This document shows, one piece after another, positions 28,778 to 37,228 of a DNA stretch of 64,000 bases. Numbering within the stretch: the stretch's first letter is position 1; every line of letters begins with the position of its first letter. Below the pieces are notes generated by a model. It was not told where the DNA came from, made no database searches, and worked only from the letters and a program-made list of their open reading frames with translations. The stretch lies in the NCBI GenBank assembly GCA_946886855.1, contig CAMPJJ010000015.1:1-64000 (forward strand), given 5' to 3'. The DNA comes from an uncultured Roseateles sp. (lineage in GTDB: Bacteria; Pseudomonadota; Gammaproteobacteria; Burkholderiales; Burkholderiaceae). The position numbers and the translations under genes were made by a program.

Positions 28778-29662
28778 GTGTCTGAACCTCAGCCTAGTCG
28801 GCCCGCCAAACACGGCGGGCGTGGCAATGAACAACGCGGCCTGCTCGAACGCGTCCTCGAATTCCTGCACCCCGGGCCCGATTCGACCAGCGAGCTGATC
28901 GAGAACTTCGCCGAAGCGGAGGAGCGCGACCTGATCGCGCCCGAATCGCGCCAGATGCTCGAGGGCGTCCTGCGGATGGCCGAACTCAGCGCCGGCGACG
29001 TGATGGTCGCCGCGCCGCGGATGGACCTGCTGGACATCCAGTGGGCGCCCGATGATCTGCTGGCCAACGTCATCGACACGGGACACTCGCGTTTCCCGGT
29101 CTACGACGGCCAGCGCGACAACATCATCGGCATCCTGCTCGCCAAGGACCTGCTCAAGCTCCAGCGCGCACCGGAACTGAACCTGCGCGCCCTGCTGCGC
29201 CCGGCAGTTTTCGTGCCCGAGAGCAAGGGCCTGAATGAATTGCTGCGCGATTTCCGCTCCAACCGCAATCACCTGGCCATCGTCATCGACGAATTCGGCA
29301 ACACGGCGGGCCTGATCACCATCGAGGACGTGCTCGAGGAGATCGTGGGCGAGATCGAGGATGAATTCGACGTCGGCGACGGCGACGCCGGCATCTACAC
29401 GCTGGCCGACGGCAGCTACCGCGTCGCCGGCGACGCCGACGTGGCGGCGGTCAACGAGTCCTTCGGGCTGTCGCTGTCGGTGGCCGACTTCGACACCATC
29501 GGCGGCCTGGTCGCGCACGAGCACGGCCGCGTGCCGCGCCGCGGCGAGACCGTCGAGGTGGCCGGCCTGCGCTTCTCGGTGATGATCAACCGCGGCGGCG
29601 CCGTGCGCTGGTTCAAGGTGACCCGCGCGCCGGCCTCCGAGGCCGACGACCACAGCGGCTGA
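28778..29662 (+). CDS. corC: CorC/HlyC-type CBS domain protein
   Basis: Cytoplasmic CNNM/CorC family protein linked to Mg2+/Co2+ resistance or efflux, about 294 residues. Two CBS domains (DVMVAAPRMDLLDIQ and LRDFRSNRNHLAIVIDEFGN) are followed by the CorC_HlyC domain (DFDTIGGLVAHEHGRVPRRG). The start is unclear: GTG 28778 (VSEPQPSRP) gives the usual length, ATG 28724 would add 18 residues, and neither has a Shine-Dalgarno. The stop overlaps the lnt start by one base, so the two genes are coupled as in other Burkholderiales. Confidence 0.88.
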   Translation: MSEPQPSRPAKHGGRGNEQRGLLERVLEFLHPGPDSTSELIENFAEAEERDLIAPESRQMLEGVLRMAELSAGDVMVAAPRMDLLDIQWAPDDLLANVIDTGHSRFPVYDGQRDNIIGILLAKDLLKLQRAPELNLRALLRPAVFVPESKGLNELLRDFRSNRNHLAIVIDEFGNTAGLITIEDVLEEIVGEIEDEFDVGDGDAGIYTLADGSYRVAGDADVAAVNESFGLSLSVADFDTIGGLVAHEHGRVPRRGETVEVAGLRFSVMINRGGAVRWFKVTRAPASEADDHSG

Positions 29663-31191
29663 TGCGCCGCGGCGTGACGCTCGCCGGGTCCGACCGGTCC
29701 GGTGGTCCGGGGCGGGCCTGGCTGGGGCATCCGGCGCTGGCGCTCGTCGCCGGCGTCCTGCACACGGCCTCGTTCTCGCCCAGTCCCGCCTGGTGGCTGC
29801 AGCCGCTGGCGCTCGCCTGGCTGATCTGGGCCTGCGACGGCCAGCGGCCGCGCCGCGCCGCGCTCACCGGCGCGTTGTTCGGCGTCGGCTGGCTGGCCTC
29901 CGGGCTGTGGTGGCTCTACATCAGCATGCACGACTTCGGGCACCTGCCCGCGGCCGTCTCCGCGCTTGCGGTGCTGGCGCTGGCGCTGTTCCTGTCGATC
30001 TATTACGCCGCCGGCATGGGCCTGGCGGCACGCTGGTCCGCCGGTGCCGCGCCGTGGCGGCGTGCGTCGGCCTTCGCCGGCCTGTGGCTGGGGGCGGAAC
30101 TCGTCCGCGCCACCTTCCTCACCGGCTTCCCGTGGATCGCCAGCGGTTATGCGCATGCGCAGGGTCCGCTGGCCGCGTTCGCGCCCTATGTCGGCGTCTA
30201 CGGCATCACCGCGCTGGCCGCGCTCGTGGCGGCGGCCCTGGCGCTGCGTCGCTGGGCGCTGCTGGCGGCGCTCGTCGCCGGCATCGGCGCGGGGCAGTTC
30301 CTGCCGCAGGACTTCACGCGCTCCACCGGCTCGCTGGCGGTCTCGCTGGTGCAGCCCAACATCCCGCAGGACCAGAAGTTCGATCGCGAGCGCTTCGACC
30401 AGAACCTGGACCAGCTGATCGCGTTGATCCAGTCCGCGCGGGGTCAGGTCGTGATCACGCCGGAGTCGGTGCTGCCGGTGCCGCTGGCCTTCCTCGACGA
30501 CGCGCACGTCGAGCGCCTTCGCCGCGACGCCGAGTCGCGGCCGCTGCTGCTCGGCACCTTCCTGGGCAACTCGACGGACGGCTTCGTCAACTCGCTGGTG
30601 GGCATCGGCTTCGCGCAGCGCTACGACTACGGCAAGCGCCACCTGCTGCCCTTCGGCGAGTTCATCCCGCCGGGCTTCCACTGGTTCGTCAAGGCGATGG
30701 ACATCCCGCTGGACGACCAGGCCAGCGGCACGCACGAGCGCGCGCTGCCCTTCGCGGGGCAGCGGCTGCGGCCGCTGATCTGCTACGAGGACCTGTTCGG
30801 CGAGGACGTCGTCGCCAGCGCGCTCGACAGCGGCGAGCCGGCCGCGACGGTGTTCGTCAACGTCAGCAACCTGGCGTGGTTCGGGCCGCGCATGGTGCAG
30901 GACCAGCACCTGCAGTTCTCGCAGATGCGGGCGCTGGAGTTCCAGCGGCCCATCGTGCGCGCCACCAACACCGGCGCCACCGCGCACGTCGACCACCGCG
31001 GCCGCGTGCTGGCGCGGCTGCCGGCGGAGCAGGCGGGCGTGCTGGAAGTGAGCGTCGACGGCCGCAGCGGCGCGACGCCGTATGCGCGCTGGCTGGCGAT
31101 GCTCGGGCTGTGGCCCCTGTGGGCGCTGGCGGCGCTCGGCGTGCTGCCCGTGCTGGCGCGCCGTCGTGCCGATCCGGCGCGCTTCGCCTGA
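29662..31191 (+). CDS. lnt: Apolipoprotein N-acyltransferase
   Basis: Inner-membrane enzyme adding the third acyl chain to lipoproteins, 509 residues. About six N-terminal transmembrane segments are followed by a periplasmic nitrilase domain carrying the catalytic triad: Glu in TPESVLP (near residue 267), Lys in GKRHLLPFGEF (near 325) and Cys in ICYEDLFGED (near 373). A final transmembrane segment and Arg-rich end complete it. TGATG junction with corC indicates translational coupling. Confidence 0.95.
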   Translation: MRRGVTLAGSDRSGGPGRAWLGHPALALVAGVLHTASFSPSPAWWLQPLALAWLIWACDGQRPRRAALTGALFGVGWLASGLWWLYISMHDFGHLPAAVSALAVLALALFLSIYYAAGMGLAARWSAGAAPWRRASAFAGLWLGAELVRATFLTGFPWIASGYAHAQGPLAAFAPYVGVYGITALAALVAAALALRRWALLAALVAGIGAGQFLPQDFTRSTGSLAVSLVQPNIPQDQKFDRERFDQNLDQLIALIQSARGQVVITPESVLPVPLAFLDDAHVERLRRDAESRPLLLGTFLGNSTDGFVNSLVGIGFAQRYDYGKRHLLPFGEFIPPGFHWFVKAMDIPLDDQASGTHERALPFAGQRLRPLICYEDLFGEDVVASALDSGEPAATVFVNVSNLAWFGPRMVQDQHLQFSQMRALEFQRPIVRATNTGATAHVDHRGRVLARLPAEQAGVLEVSVDGRSGATPYARWLAMLGLWPLWALAALGVLPVLARRRADPARFA

Positions 31192-31288
31192 CCGGGCGCG
31201 ACCTCGCGACGCGACGCCGCTGCGCGGCACGAGGCGCACATAGAATCGGTCGGTTTTCTCCAACGCCCGCCGACGGCCCGACGTCCCC

Positions 31289-32275
31289 ATGCTGACTTTC
31301 CAGCAACTGATCCTCCGCCTGCAGGAATACTGGTCCCAGCAAGGCTGTGCCCTGCTGCAGCCCTACGACATGGAAGTCGGCGCCGGCACCAGCCACACCG
31401 CCACCTTCCTGCGCGCGCTCGGTCCCGAGCCCTGGAAGGCCGCCTACGTCCAGCCCAGCCGCCGTCCCAAGGACGGCCGCTACGGCGAGAACCCGAACCG
31501 CCTGCAGCACTATTACCAGTTCCAGGTCGTGCTCAAGCCCGCGCCGGCCAACATCCTCGAGCTCTACCTCGGCTCGCTGGAGGCGCTGGGCTTCGACCTG
31601 AAGAAGAACGACGTCCGCTTCGTCGAGGACGACTGGGAGAACCCGACGCTCGGCTGCTGGGGCCTGGGCTGGGAGGTCTGGCTCAACGGCATGGAGGTGA
31701 CGCAGTTCACCTACTTCCAGCAGGTCGGCGGCATCGACTGCAAGCCGATCACCGGCGAGATCACCTACGGCCTCGAGCGCCTGGCGATGTACCTGCAGGG
31801 CAAGGAGTCCGTGTACGACCTGGTCTACACCGACGGGCTCACCTACGGCGACGTGTTCCACCAGAACGAGGTCGAGCAGTCGACCTACAACTTCGAGCAC
31901 AGCGACGTCGACTTCCTGCTGAACGCCTTCGGTGCCTACGAGCGCAAGTCCAAGGACCTGATGGACGCGCACCTGGCGCTGCCCGCCTACGAGCAGCTGC
32001 TCAAGGCCGGCCACACCTTCAACCTGCTGGACGCGCGCGGCGCGATCAGCGTGACCGAGCGCGCCGCCTACATCGGCCGCATCCGCAACCTCGCGCGCGC
32101 CGTGGCGCAGAGCTATCTGGAGAGCCGCGCGCGGCTCGCCTTCCCGATGGCGCCCAAGGACTGGGCCGACGAGGTGATCGCGCAGATCGAGAAGAAGAGC
32201 GCCGAGGCGGCCGCCAAGGCCGACAAGGCCGCCGACAAGTCGGACAAGTCTTCCGACAAGAAGACCGCCGCCTGA
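31289..32275 (+). CDS. glyQ: Glycyl-tRNA synthetase alpha chain
   Basis: Catalytic subunit of the tetrameric bacterial glycine-tRNA ligase, 328 residues. It opens with [19 protein letters not shown] and contains [18 protein letters not shown] and [19 protein letters not shown], cited as separate family blocks near residues 28 and 53. The Lys/Ala/Ser/Asp repeats at the C-terminus ([16 protein letters not shown]) extend beyond the normal end of GlyQ. The beta subunit gene starts 17 bp later. Confidence 0.97.
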   Translation: MLTFQQLILRLQEYWSQQGCALLQPYDMEVGAGTSHTATFLRALGPEPWKAAYVQPSRRPKDGRYGENPNRLQHYYQFQVVLKPAPANILELYLGSLEALGFDLKKNDVRFVEDDWENPTLGCWGLGWEVWLNGMEVTQFTYFQQVGGIDCKPITGEITYGLERLAMYLQGKESVYDLVYTDGLTYGDVFHQNEVEQSTYNFEHSDVDFLLNAFGAYERKSKDLMDAHLALPAYEQLLKAGHTFNLLDARGAISVTERAAYIGRIRNLARAVAQSYLESRARLAFPMAPKDWADEVIAQIEKKSAEAAAKADKAADKSDKSSDKKTAA

Positions 32276-32292
32276 CGACGAGGACCCCCCGC

Positions 32293-34434
32293 ATGACCAC
32301 GAAGAATCTGCTCGTCGAACTGTTTGTCGAGGAACTGCCGCCCAAGGCCTTGAAGAAGCTGGGCGAGGCGTTCTCGACGGCGCTGGCCGACTCGTTGAAG
32401 ACGCAGGGCCTGGCGGATGCCGGCGCCGCGGTGACCGCTTTCGCCACGCCGCGCCGGCTGGCCGTGCACCTGACCGGTGTCGGCGCCAAGGCCGCCGACC
32501 GCGCCGTGCAGCAGAAGCTGATGCCGGTCGCGGTGGCGCTGGACGCGTCGGGCAACGCGACGCCTGCGCTGCTGAAGAAGCTGTCCTCGGTCGGTGCGGA
32601 CGCGTCGGTCGTGCCCAGCCTGAAGCGCGCGCCGGACGGCAAGGCCGAGGCGCTGTTCCTGGACACCGTCGTCGCCGGCGTCACGCTGAAGGACGGCCTG
32701 CAGAAGGCGCTGGACGAGGCGCTCGCCAAGCTGCCGATCCCCAAGGTCATGACCTATCAACTGGCCGACGGCTGGAGCGACGTCAAGTTCGTCCGCCCGG
32801 CCCACGGCCTGATCGCGCTGCATGGCGACGAGCTGGTGGAGGTCGCCGCGCTGGGCCTGAAATCCGGCCGCACGACGCGCGGCCACCGCTTCGAGACCCA
32901 GGTCGCCGAGATCTCGATCAAGAGCGCCGACACCTACGAGCAGCAGCTGCGCGAGGAAGGCCGCGTGATCGCGTCCTTCGAGCAGCGCCGCAACGACATC
33001 GTGCGCCAGCTGCAGGCGCAGGCCGAGCCGCTGGGCCTGACGCCCATCGACGCGCCCGAGCTGCTGGACGAAGTGACCGCGCTGGTCGAGCTGCCCAACG
33101 TGCTCTCGTGCCAGTTCGAGCCCGAGTTCCTGGCCGTGCCGCAGGAGTGCCTCATCCTGACGATGAAGGCCAACCAGAAGTACTTCCCGCTGCTGGACAG
33201 CCATGGCAAGCTGACGCACCGCTTCCTGGTCGTCAGCAACGTGCATCCGGACGACGCCTCCAAGGTCGTCGAGGGCAACGAGCGCGTCGTGCGCCCGCGC
33301 CTGGCCGACGCGAAGTTCTTCTTCGACCAGGACCGCAAGAAGACGCTGGCCTCGCGCGTCGAGGGCCTGGGCAAGGTCGTGTACCACGGCAAGCTCGGCA
33401 GCCAGGGCGACCGGGCCGAGCGCGTCCGCGCGATCGCGCATGCCATCGTCAACCAGCTGCGCATGGCCCAGCACCCGTACACGGCGGAGGCCAAGGACGA
33501 GTTCGACATGCTCGACAGCAAGGTCAAGGAAGCCGCGCTGCTGGCCAAGACCGACCTGCTGACCGACATGGTCGGCGAGTTCCCCGAGCTGCAGGGCATC
33601 ATGGGCGGCTACTACGCGCGCCATGAAGGCCTGCGCGACGGCGTCGCCAAGGCCATCGAGGACCACTACAAGCCGCGCTTCGCCGGCGATGCGCTGCCGC
33701 GCAACCACACCGGCACCGTCGTCGCGCTGGCCGACAAGCTGGAGACGCTGGTCGGCCTGTTCGGCATCGGCCAGCTGCCCACCGGCGACAAGGACCCGTT
33801 CGCGCTGCGCCGCCATGCGCTGGGCGTGATCCGCATCCTGGTCGAGAACCACATGCACCTGTCGCTGCCGGAGCTGATCGAGGGCGCGCTGCCCGCGTTC
33901 GGCGAGCTGATCCAGGACCCGAGCGCGCCGCTGCTGGGCTTCTTCGCCGACCGCCTGGCGGTCAGCCTGCGCGACCAGGGCTACAGCGCGCAGGAAGTCG
34001 ACGCGGTGCTGGCGCTGAACCCGGCCCGCCTGGGCGACGTGCCCAAGCGCCTGGGCGCGGTGCGCGCCTTCGCGGCGCTGCCGGAATCGGCCTCGCTGGC
34101 CGCCGCCAACAAGCGCGTGGGCAACATCCTCAAGAAGGTCGAGGGCGAGCTGCCGACGGAAGTGAAGCCCGCGCTGCTGACCGAAGCCGCCGAGCAGGCG
34201 CTCGCCGACGCGCTGGCCGGCGTGAAGCCGCAGGCCGACGCGCTGTTCGAGCAGCACGACTACGCCGGGTCGTTGAAGGCCCTGGCCGCGCTGAAGGCGC
34301 CGGTCGACGCGTTCTTCGACGACGTGATGGTCAACGCCGAGGATCCGGCCCTGCGCGCCAACCGCCAGGCGCTGCTCAAGCAGCTGCACGAGGCGATGAA
34401 CCGCGTGGCCGACCTGTCGCGCCTGGCCGTCTGA
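32293..34434 (+). CDS. glyS: Glycyl-tRNA synthetase beta chain
   Basis: tRNA-recognition subunit of glycine-tRNA ligase, 713 residues (typical about 690-720). N-terminal LLVELFVEELPPKALKKLGE, the central GLGKVVYHGKLGSQGDR block near residue 358, the HD-like MVGEFPELQGIMGGYYA near 425 and the C-terminal anticodon-binding DALR-like domain (VNAEDPALRANRQALL) are all present. Start at ATG 32293, 17 bp after glyQ. Confidence 0.97.
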   Translation: MTTKNLLVELFVEELPPKALKKLGEAFSTALADSLKTQGLADAGAAVTAFATPRRLAVHLTGVGAKAADRAVQQKLMPVAVALDASGNATPALLKKLSSVGADASVVPSLKRAPDGKAEALFLDTVVAGVTLKDGLQKALDEALAKLPIPKVMTYQLADGWSDVKFVRPAHGLIALHGDELVEVAALGLKSGRTTRGHRFETQVAEISIKSADTYEQQLREEGRVIASFEQRRNDIVRQLQAQAEPLGLTPIDAPELLDEVTALVELPNVLSCQFEPEFLAVPQECLILTMKANQKYFPLLDSHGKLTHRFLVVSNVHPDDASKVVEGNERVVRPRLADAKFFFDQDRKKTLASRVEGLGKVVYHGKLGSQGDRAERVRAIAHAIVNQLRMAQHPYTAEAKDEFDMLDSKVKEAALLAKTDLLTDMVGEFPELQGIMGGYYARHEGLRDGVAKAIEDHYKPRFAGDALPRNHTGTVVALADKLETLVGLFGIGQLPTGDKDPFALRRHALGVIRILVENHMHLSLPELIEGALPAFGELIQDPSAPLLGFFADRLAVSLRDQGYSAQEVDAVLALNPARLGDVPKRLGAVRAFAALPESASLAAANKRVGNILKKVEGELPTEVKPALLTEAAEQALADALAGVKPQADALFEQHDYAGSLKALAALKAPVDAFFDDVMVNAEDPALRANRQALLKQLHEAMNRVADLSRLAV

Positions 34435-34498
34435 CGGCCGGCGGATCGTTCCCCGTCGTCGTCCCTCGTCGTCCAAGCGCCGTTCACTGGAGACCCCG

Positions 34499-35149
34499 AT
34501 GCCTAACCGGTCCGACCATCCGCACGGCATGAAGCTGGTGATCCTGGGCCGCGACGGCACGATCAACCGCTACCGCGACGACCACGTGAAGTCGCCCGAG
34601 GAGCTCGAGCCGCTGCCCGGCGCGCTCGAGGCCGTCGCGCGGCTCAACCACGCCGGCTGGCACACCGTCATGGCCACCAACCAGCCCGGCATCGGCCGCG
34701 GGCTGATCGACATGGCCTCGCTGAACGCGGTGCACCTGCGGCTCAACCAGCTGCTGGCGGAGAAGGGCGGCCGGCTCGACGCCGCGTTCTTCTGCCCGCA
34801 TGCGCCGGAAGACAACTGCAACTGCCGCAAGCCGCTGCCGGGCCTGATCGAACAGATCGGGGAACGCTTCGGCGTCGACCTCAAGAACGTCCACATGGTC
34901 GGCGCCAGCGTGCGCGACCTGCAGACCGCGCACAACGCCGGCTGCGTGCCGCACCTGGTGCGCGGCGACCGGCTCGCCGGCGTCGACGAGGCGCAGCTGC
35001 AGGAGCAGATCGCGCTCGTGCCCGGCTCTCGCGTGCACCAGGACCTGGCGGCCTTCGCCGAAACCCTCATCCACGCGGAACGCCGCGCCCGCGCACAGTC
35101 GCGGGGCGAATCCGCCGAACCCGATACCGCTCCTGGAGACCTGGGCTGA
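34499..35149 (+). CDS. gmhB: GmhB-like HAD phosphatase lacking the nucleophilic aspartate
   Basis: Homologue of D-glycero-beta-D-manno-heptose-1,7-bisphosphate 7-phosphatase, 216 residues. HAD family features: KLVILGRDGTIN near residue 13, ATNQPGIGRG, and the zinc-binding loop CPHAPEDNCNCRKPLPG, which is specific to GmhB. In place of the DRDGT motif there is GRDGT, so the first (nucleophilic) Asp is Gly. Activity is therefore uncertain, although the rest is conserved. The Shine-Dalgarno GGAGA precedes the ATG. It overlaps plsC (TGATG) and belongs to the glyQS-gmhB-plsC operon. Confidence 0.85.
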   Translation: MPNRSDHPHGMKLVILGRDGTINRYRDDHVKSPEELEPLPGALEAVARLNHAGWHTVMATNQPGIGRGLIDMASLNAVHLRLNQLLAEKGGRLDAAFFCPHAPEDNCNCRKPLPGLIEQIGERFGVDLKNVHMVGASVRDLQTAHNAGCVPHLVRGDRLAGVDEAQLQEQIALVPGSRVHQDLAAFAETLIHAERRARAQSRGESAEPDTAPGDLG

Positions 35150-35895
35150 TGCTCACTGCGCTGCGTTCCTTCCTCTTCGTCCTCTACCTCATCGTCACCG
35201 TCATCCCCTGGGGCAGCGCGGTGGTGCTGTGCTCGCTGTTCCTGAACAGCACCCAGCTGTACTGGATGTGCGCCAACTGGCTGCGCGTCGCGATCTGGGG
35301 GGCCAAGCTCATCTGCGGCGTGCACTGGCGCGTCCGCGGCATGGAGCACCTGCCCACCGACCCGAAGCAGTCGGTCATCCTGCTGTCCAAGCACCAGTCG
35401 ACCTGGGAGACCTTCGCCTACCCGATGCTGATGCCGCGGCCGCTGGCCTACGTCTTCAAGCGCGAGCTGATCTACATCCCGTTCTTCGGCTGGTCGATGG
35501 CGCGGCTGGACATGATCCACATCGATCGCAGCAAGCGCAGCGAGGCCTGGAACAAGGTGGCCGCGCAGGGCAAGCGGATCGCGGCGCTGGGCAACTGGAT
35601 CATCATGTTCCCGGAAGGCACGCGCGTGGCGCGCGGCAAGGCCGGCGACTACAAGACGGGCGGCTCGCGCCTGGCGGTCGAGACCGGCGTGCCGGTGGTG
35701 CCGATCGCGATGAACTCGGCGACCTGCTGGCCGCGCAAGAGCTTCCTGTTGAGACCCGGCACCATCGACGTCTCCATCGGCCCGATGATCCCCAGCACCG
35801 GTCGCGCGCCGGCCGAGCTGATGAAGGAAGTGCAGGCCTGGATCGAGGCCGAGATGCGGGTGCTCGACCCCGCCGCCTATCCGGCCGGCACCTGA
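35149..35895 (+). CDS. plsC: 1-acyl-sn-glycerol-3-phosphate acyltransferase
   Basis: Inner-membrane enzyme making phosphatidic acid from lysophosphatidic acid, 248 residues. It has an N-terminal membrane helix (FLFVLYLIVTVIPWGSAVVL), the acyltransferase motif I as KHQSTWETF (HX4E in place of HX4D), motif II around IHIDRSKRSEA, and motif III MFPEGTRVARGK. The E variant occurs in some beta-proteobacterial homologues, so activity is likely. It overlaps gmhB by one base. Confidence 0.92.
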   Translation: MLTALRSFLFVLYLIVTVIPWGSAVVLCSLFLNSTQLYWMCANWLRVAIWGAKLICGVHWRVRGMEHLPTDPKQSVILLSKHQSTWETFAYPMLMPRPLAYVFKRELIYIPFFGWSMARLDMIHIDRSKRSEAWNKVAAQGKRIAALGNWIIMFPEGTRVARGKAGDYKTGGSRLAVETGVPVVPIAMNSATCWPRKSFLLRPGTIDVSIGPMIPSTGRAPAELMKEVQAWIEAEMRVLDPAAYPAGT

Positions 35896-35910
35896 TTACA
35901 CTCGCAGTCC

Positions 35911-36834
35911 ATGCTGCCTTCCAAGCTGCGGGGACTGGGCGCGCTGCTGAACAGCTTCACGCAGCTGTCGCTGTTCGACACCGAGCCCCAGCCTCAGCCC
36001 GGTCCTCCGACGACGTCCCCGCTGCCCCCGCCGGAGCCGCTGGCGCCCATGCCGCGTTCCCGCGGCGATGGCGGCGCGTCCACGCGTCAGGTCTTGCTCC
36101 AGGGGCAGGCCATCCCCTTCGAGCTGAAGCGGGCGCGGCGCCGCAGCATCGGCTTCACCGTGAGCGAGGACGGCCTGCGCGTGTCGGCGCCCAAGTGGGT
36201 GCCGCTGGGCGACATCGACAAGGCGCTGCAGCAGAAGGGCGAGTGGATCCTGCGCAAGCTCGTCGAGCAGCGCGAACGCGCGCGGCGCACCCAGGCGGCG
36301 CGTGTCCACTGGGGTGACGGCTGCAGCCTGCCTTACCTGGGCGAGCCGCTGATCGTCGTGCTCGATCCGTCGCAGACGGGCGCGCGGCTCGACGAGGGCC
36401 AGACCGACCCGCAGCCGACGCTGGCCACGGTGCCGCGCCGCATGCTCTACCTCGGCCTGCCGCAGGACGCGACCCCCGACCAGATCCGCGACACGGTGCA
36501 GGCCTGGCTGCAGCGTCAGGCGCGACAGCGCTTCGAGCAGCGCTGCCGGCACTTCGCCGGGCCGCTCGGCGTCACGATGACGGGCTTGCGCCTGTCCTCC
36601 GCGCAGACGCGCTGGGGCAGCGCCAGCGCCGACGGCATGATCCGGCTCAACTGGCGGCTGATCCACTTCTCGCCGGCGCTGATCGACTACGTCGTCGCGC
36701 ATGAACTCGCCCACCTCAAGGAGATGAACCACAGCCCGCGTTTCTGGGCCGTGGTGAAGTCCGTGTTCCCCGACTACGAGCTGGCGCGCGATCGGCTCAA
36801 GCAGGCGGTGCTGCCGCTGATGGACGAGGCGTAG
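35911..36834 (+). CDS. YgjP-type (DUF45) zinc metallopeptidase
   Basis: 307-residue soluble protein with the zinc motif VVAHELAHLKEMNHSPRFW near residue 268, where HELAH binds metal and the third ligand is in NHSPRFW. The preceding TRWGSASADGMIRLNWRLIH block is typical of the YgjP/WLM group. An N-terminal segment of about 55 residues is Pro/Gln-rich and probably disordered. It follows plsC by 15 bp. Physiological substrate unknown. Confidence 0.88.
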   Translation: MLPSKLRGLGALLNSFTQLSLFDTEPQPQPGPPTTSPLPPPEPLAPMPRSRGDGGASTRQVLLQGQAIPFELKRARRRSIGFTVSEDGLRVSAPKWVPLGDIDKALQQKGEWILRKLVEQRERARRTQAARVHWGDGCSLPYLGEPLIVVLDPSQTGARLDEGQTDPQPTLATVPRRMLYLGLPQDATPDQIRDTVQAWLQRQARQRFEQRCRHFAGPLGVTMTGLRLSSAQTRWGSASADGMIRLNWRLIHFSPALIDYVVAHELAHLKEMNHSPRFWAVVKSVFPDYELARDRLKQAVLPLMDEA

Positions 36835-36847
36835 GCGTCCGGCGCCG

Positions 36848-36945
36848 ACCCTCACCCCCCCCTCTCCCGCAGTGCGGGAGAGGGGGCCACACCAACGCCC
36901 TCTGACTGCCTCTCCCGTACTGCGGGCGGGGGCAGGGGTGAGGGT
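36848..36945. repeat. REP-like nested palindromic element
   Basis: Outer inverted repeat ACCCTCACCCC (36848-36858) and GGGGTGAGGGT (36935-36945) enclose a perfect 13-bp stem CCCCCTCTCCCGC / GCGGGAGAGGGGG (36858-36886, loop AGT). A second imperfect copy (CTCTCCCGTACTGCGGGCGGGGG) follows at 36910-36932. A related hairpin, CCCCTCTCCCGCG...GGGGAGAGGG, occurs at 46369-46393. This is the form of a dispersed extragenic repeat; it may also stop transcription from both sides. Confidence 0.75.
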
Positions 36946-37228
36946 CGGGTCAGTGGCAGAGCCTCTTGAAGAAGCGGGCTCCCCCTTCAGGGGGGCTTGT
37001 AGCTAATTTGGGTGTAGATACACACTGGGGATTGCTGTCATCACTCGCATCTGAGTCAGAACTTCCTCCCGCGTTCCGCTCCCGGCGGCGCTCAGGGTGC
37101 CCCAGCCGACAGGCTGCGTCTGGTCCACCCGCGCTCAGAGCCGACAAGCTGATGCACAAAAAGGCGCAGCGCCGCCGTCCCGTGATCGGGGCGGCGGCGA
37201 CTGTCTTTCTGGAGGGCGTTTTTTCGCT
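36946..37228. other. Non-coding stretch between REP-like element and the hydrolase gene
   Basis: With the element before it, this makes 394 bp without a gene. Apart from the terminator hairpin at 37170-37199, I see no conserved reading frame, repeat or RNA structure. Base composition from 37000 to 37060 is visibly less GC-rich than the surroundings. Confidence 0.5.
37170..37199 (-). terminator. Terminator of the MBL-fold hydrolase gene
   Basis: A continuous 13-bp stem (CGCCGCCGTCCCG with CGGGGCGGCGGCG, one G-U) closes on TGAT. On the minus strand it is followed, after CTGCGCC, by TTTTT. It is 29 bp after the stop of the minus-strand hydrolase. Confidence 0.7.

Noticed and set aside
28640..28780. 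Zur box between the COG0523 gene and corC
   Set aside because: Searched for a GTTATA-type palindrome; only half-matches (GGTTATTC) were found.
32113..34566. 817-residue minus-strand frame across glyQ/glyS
   Set aside because: Antisense of two well-identified synthetase genes; no motif.
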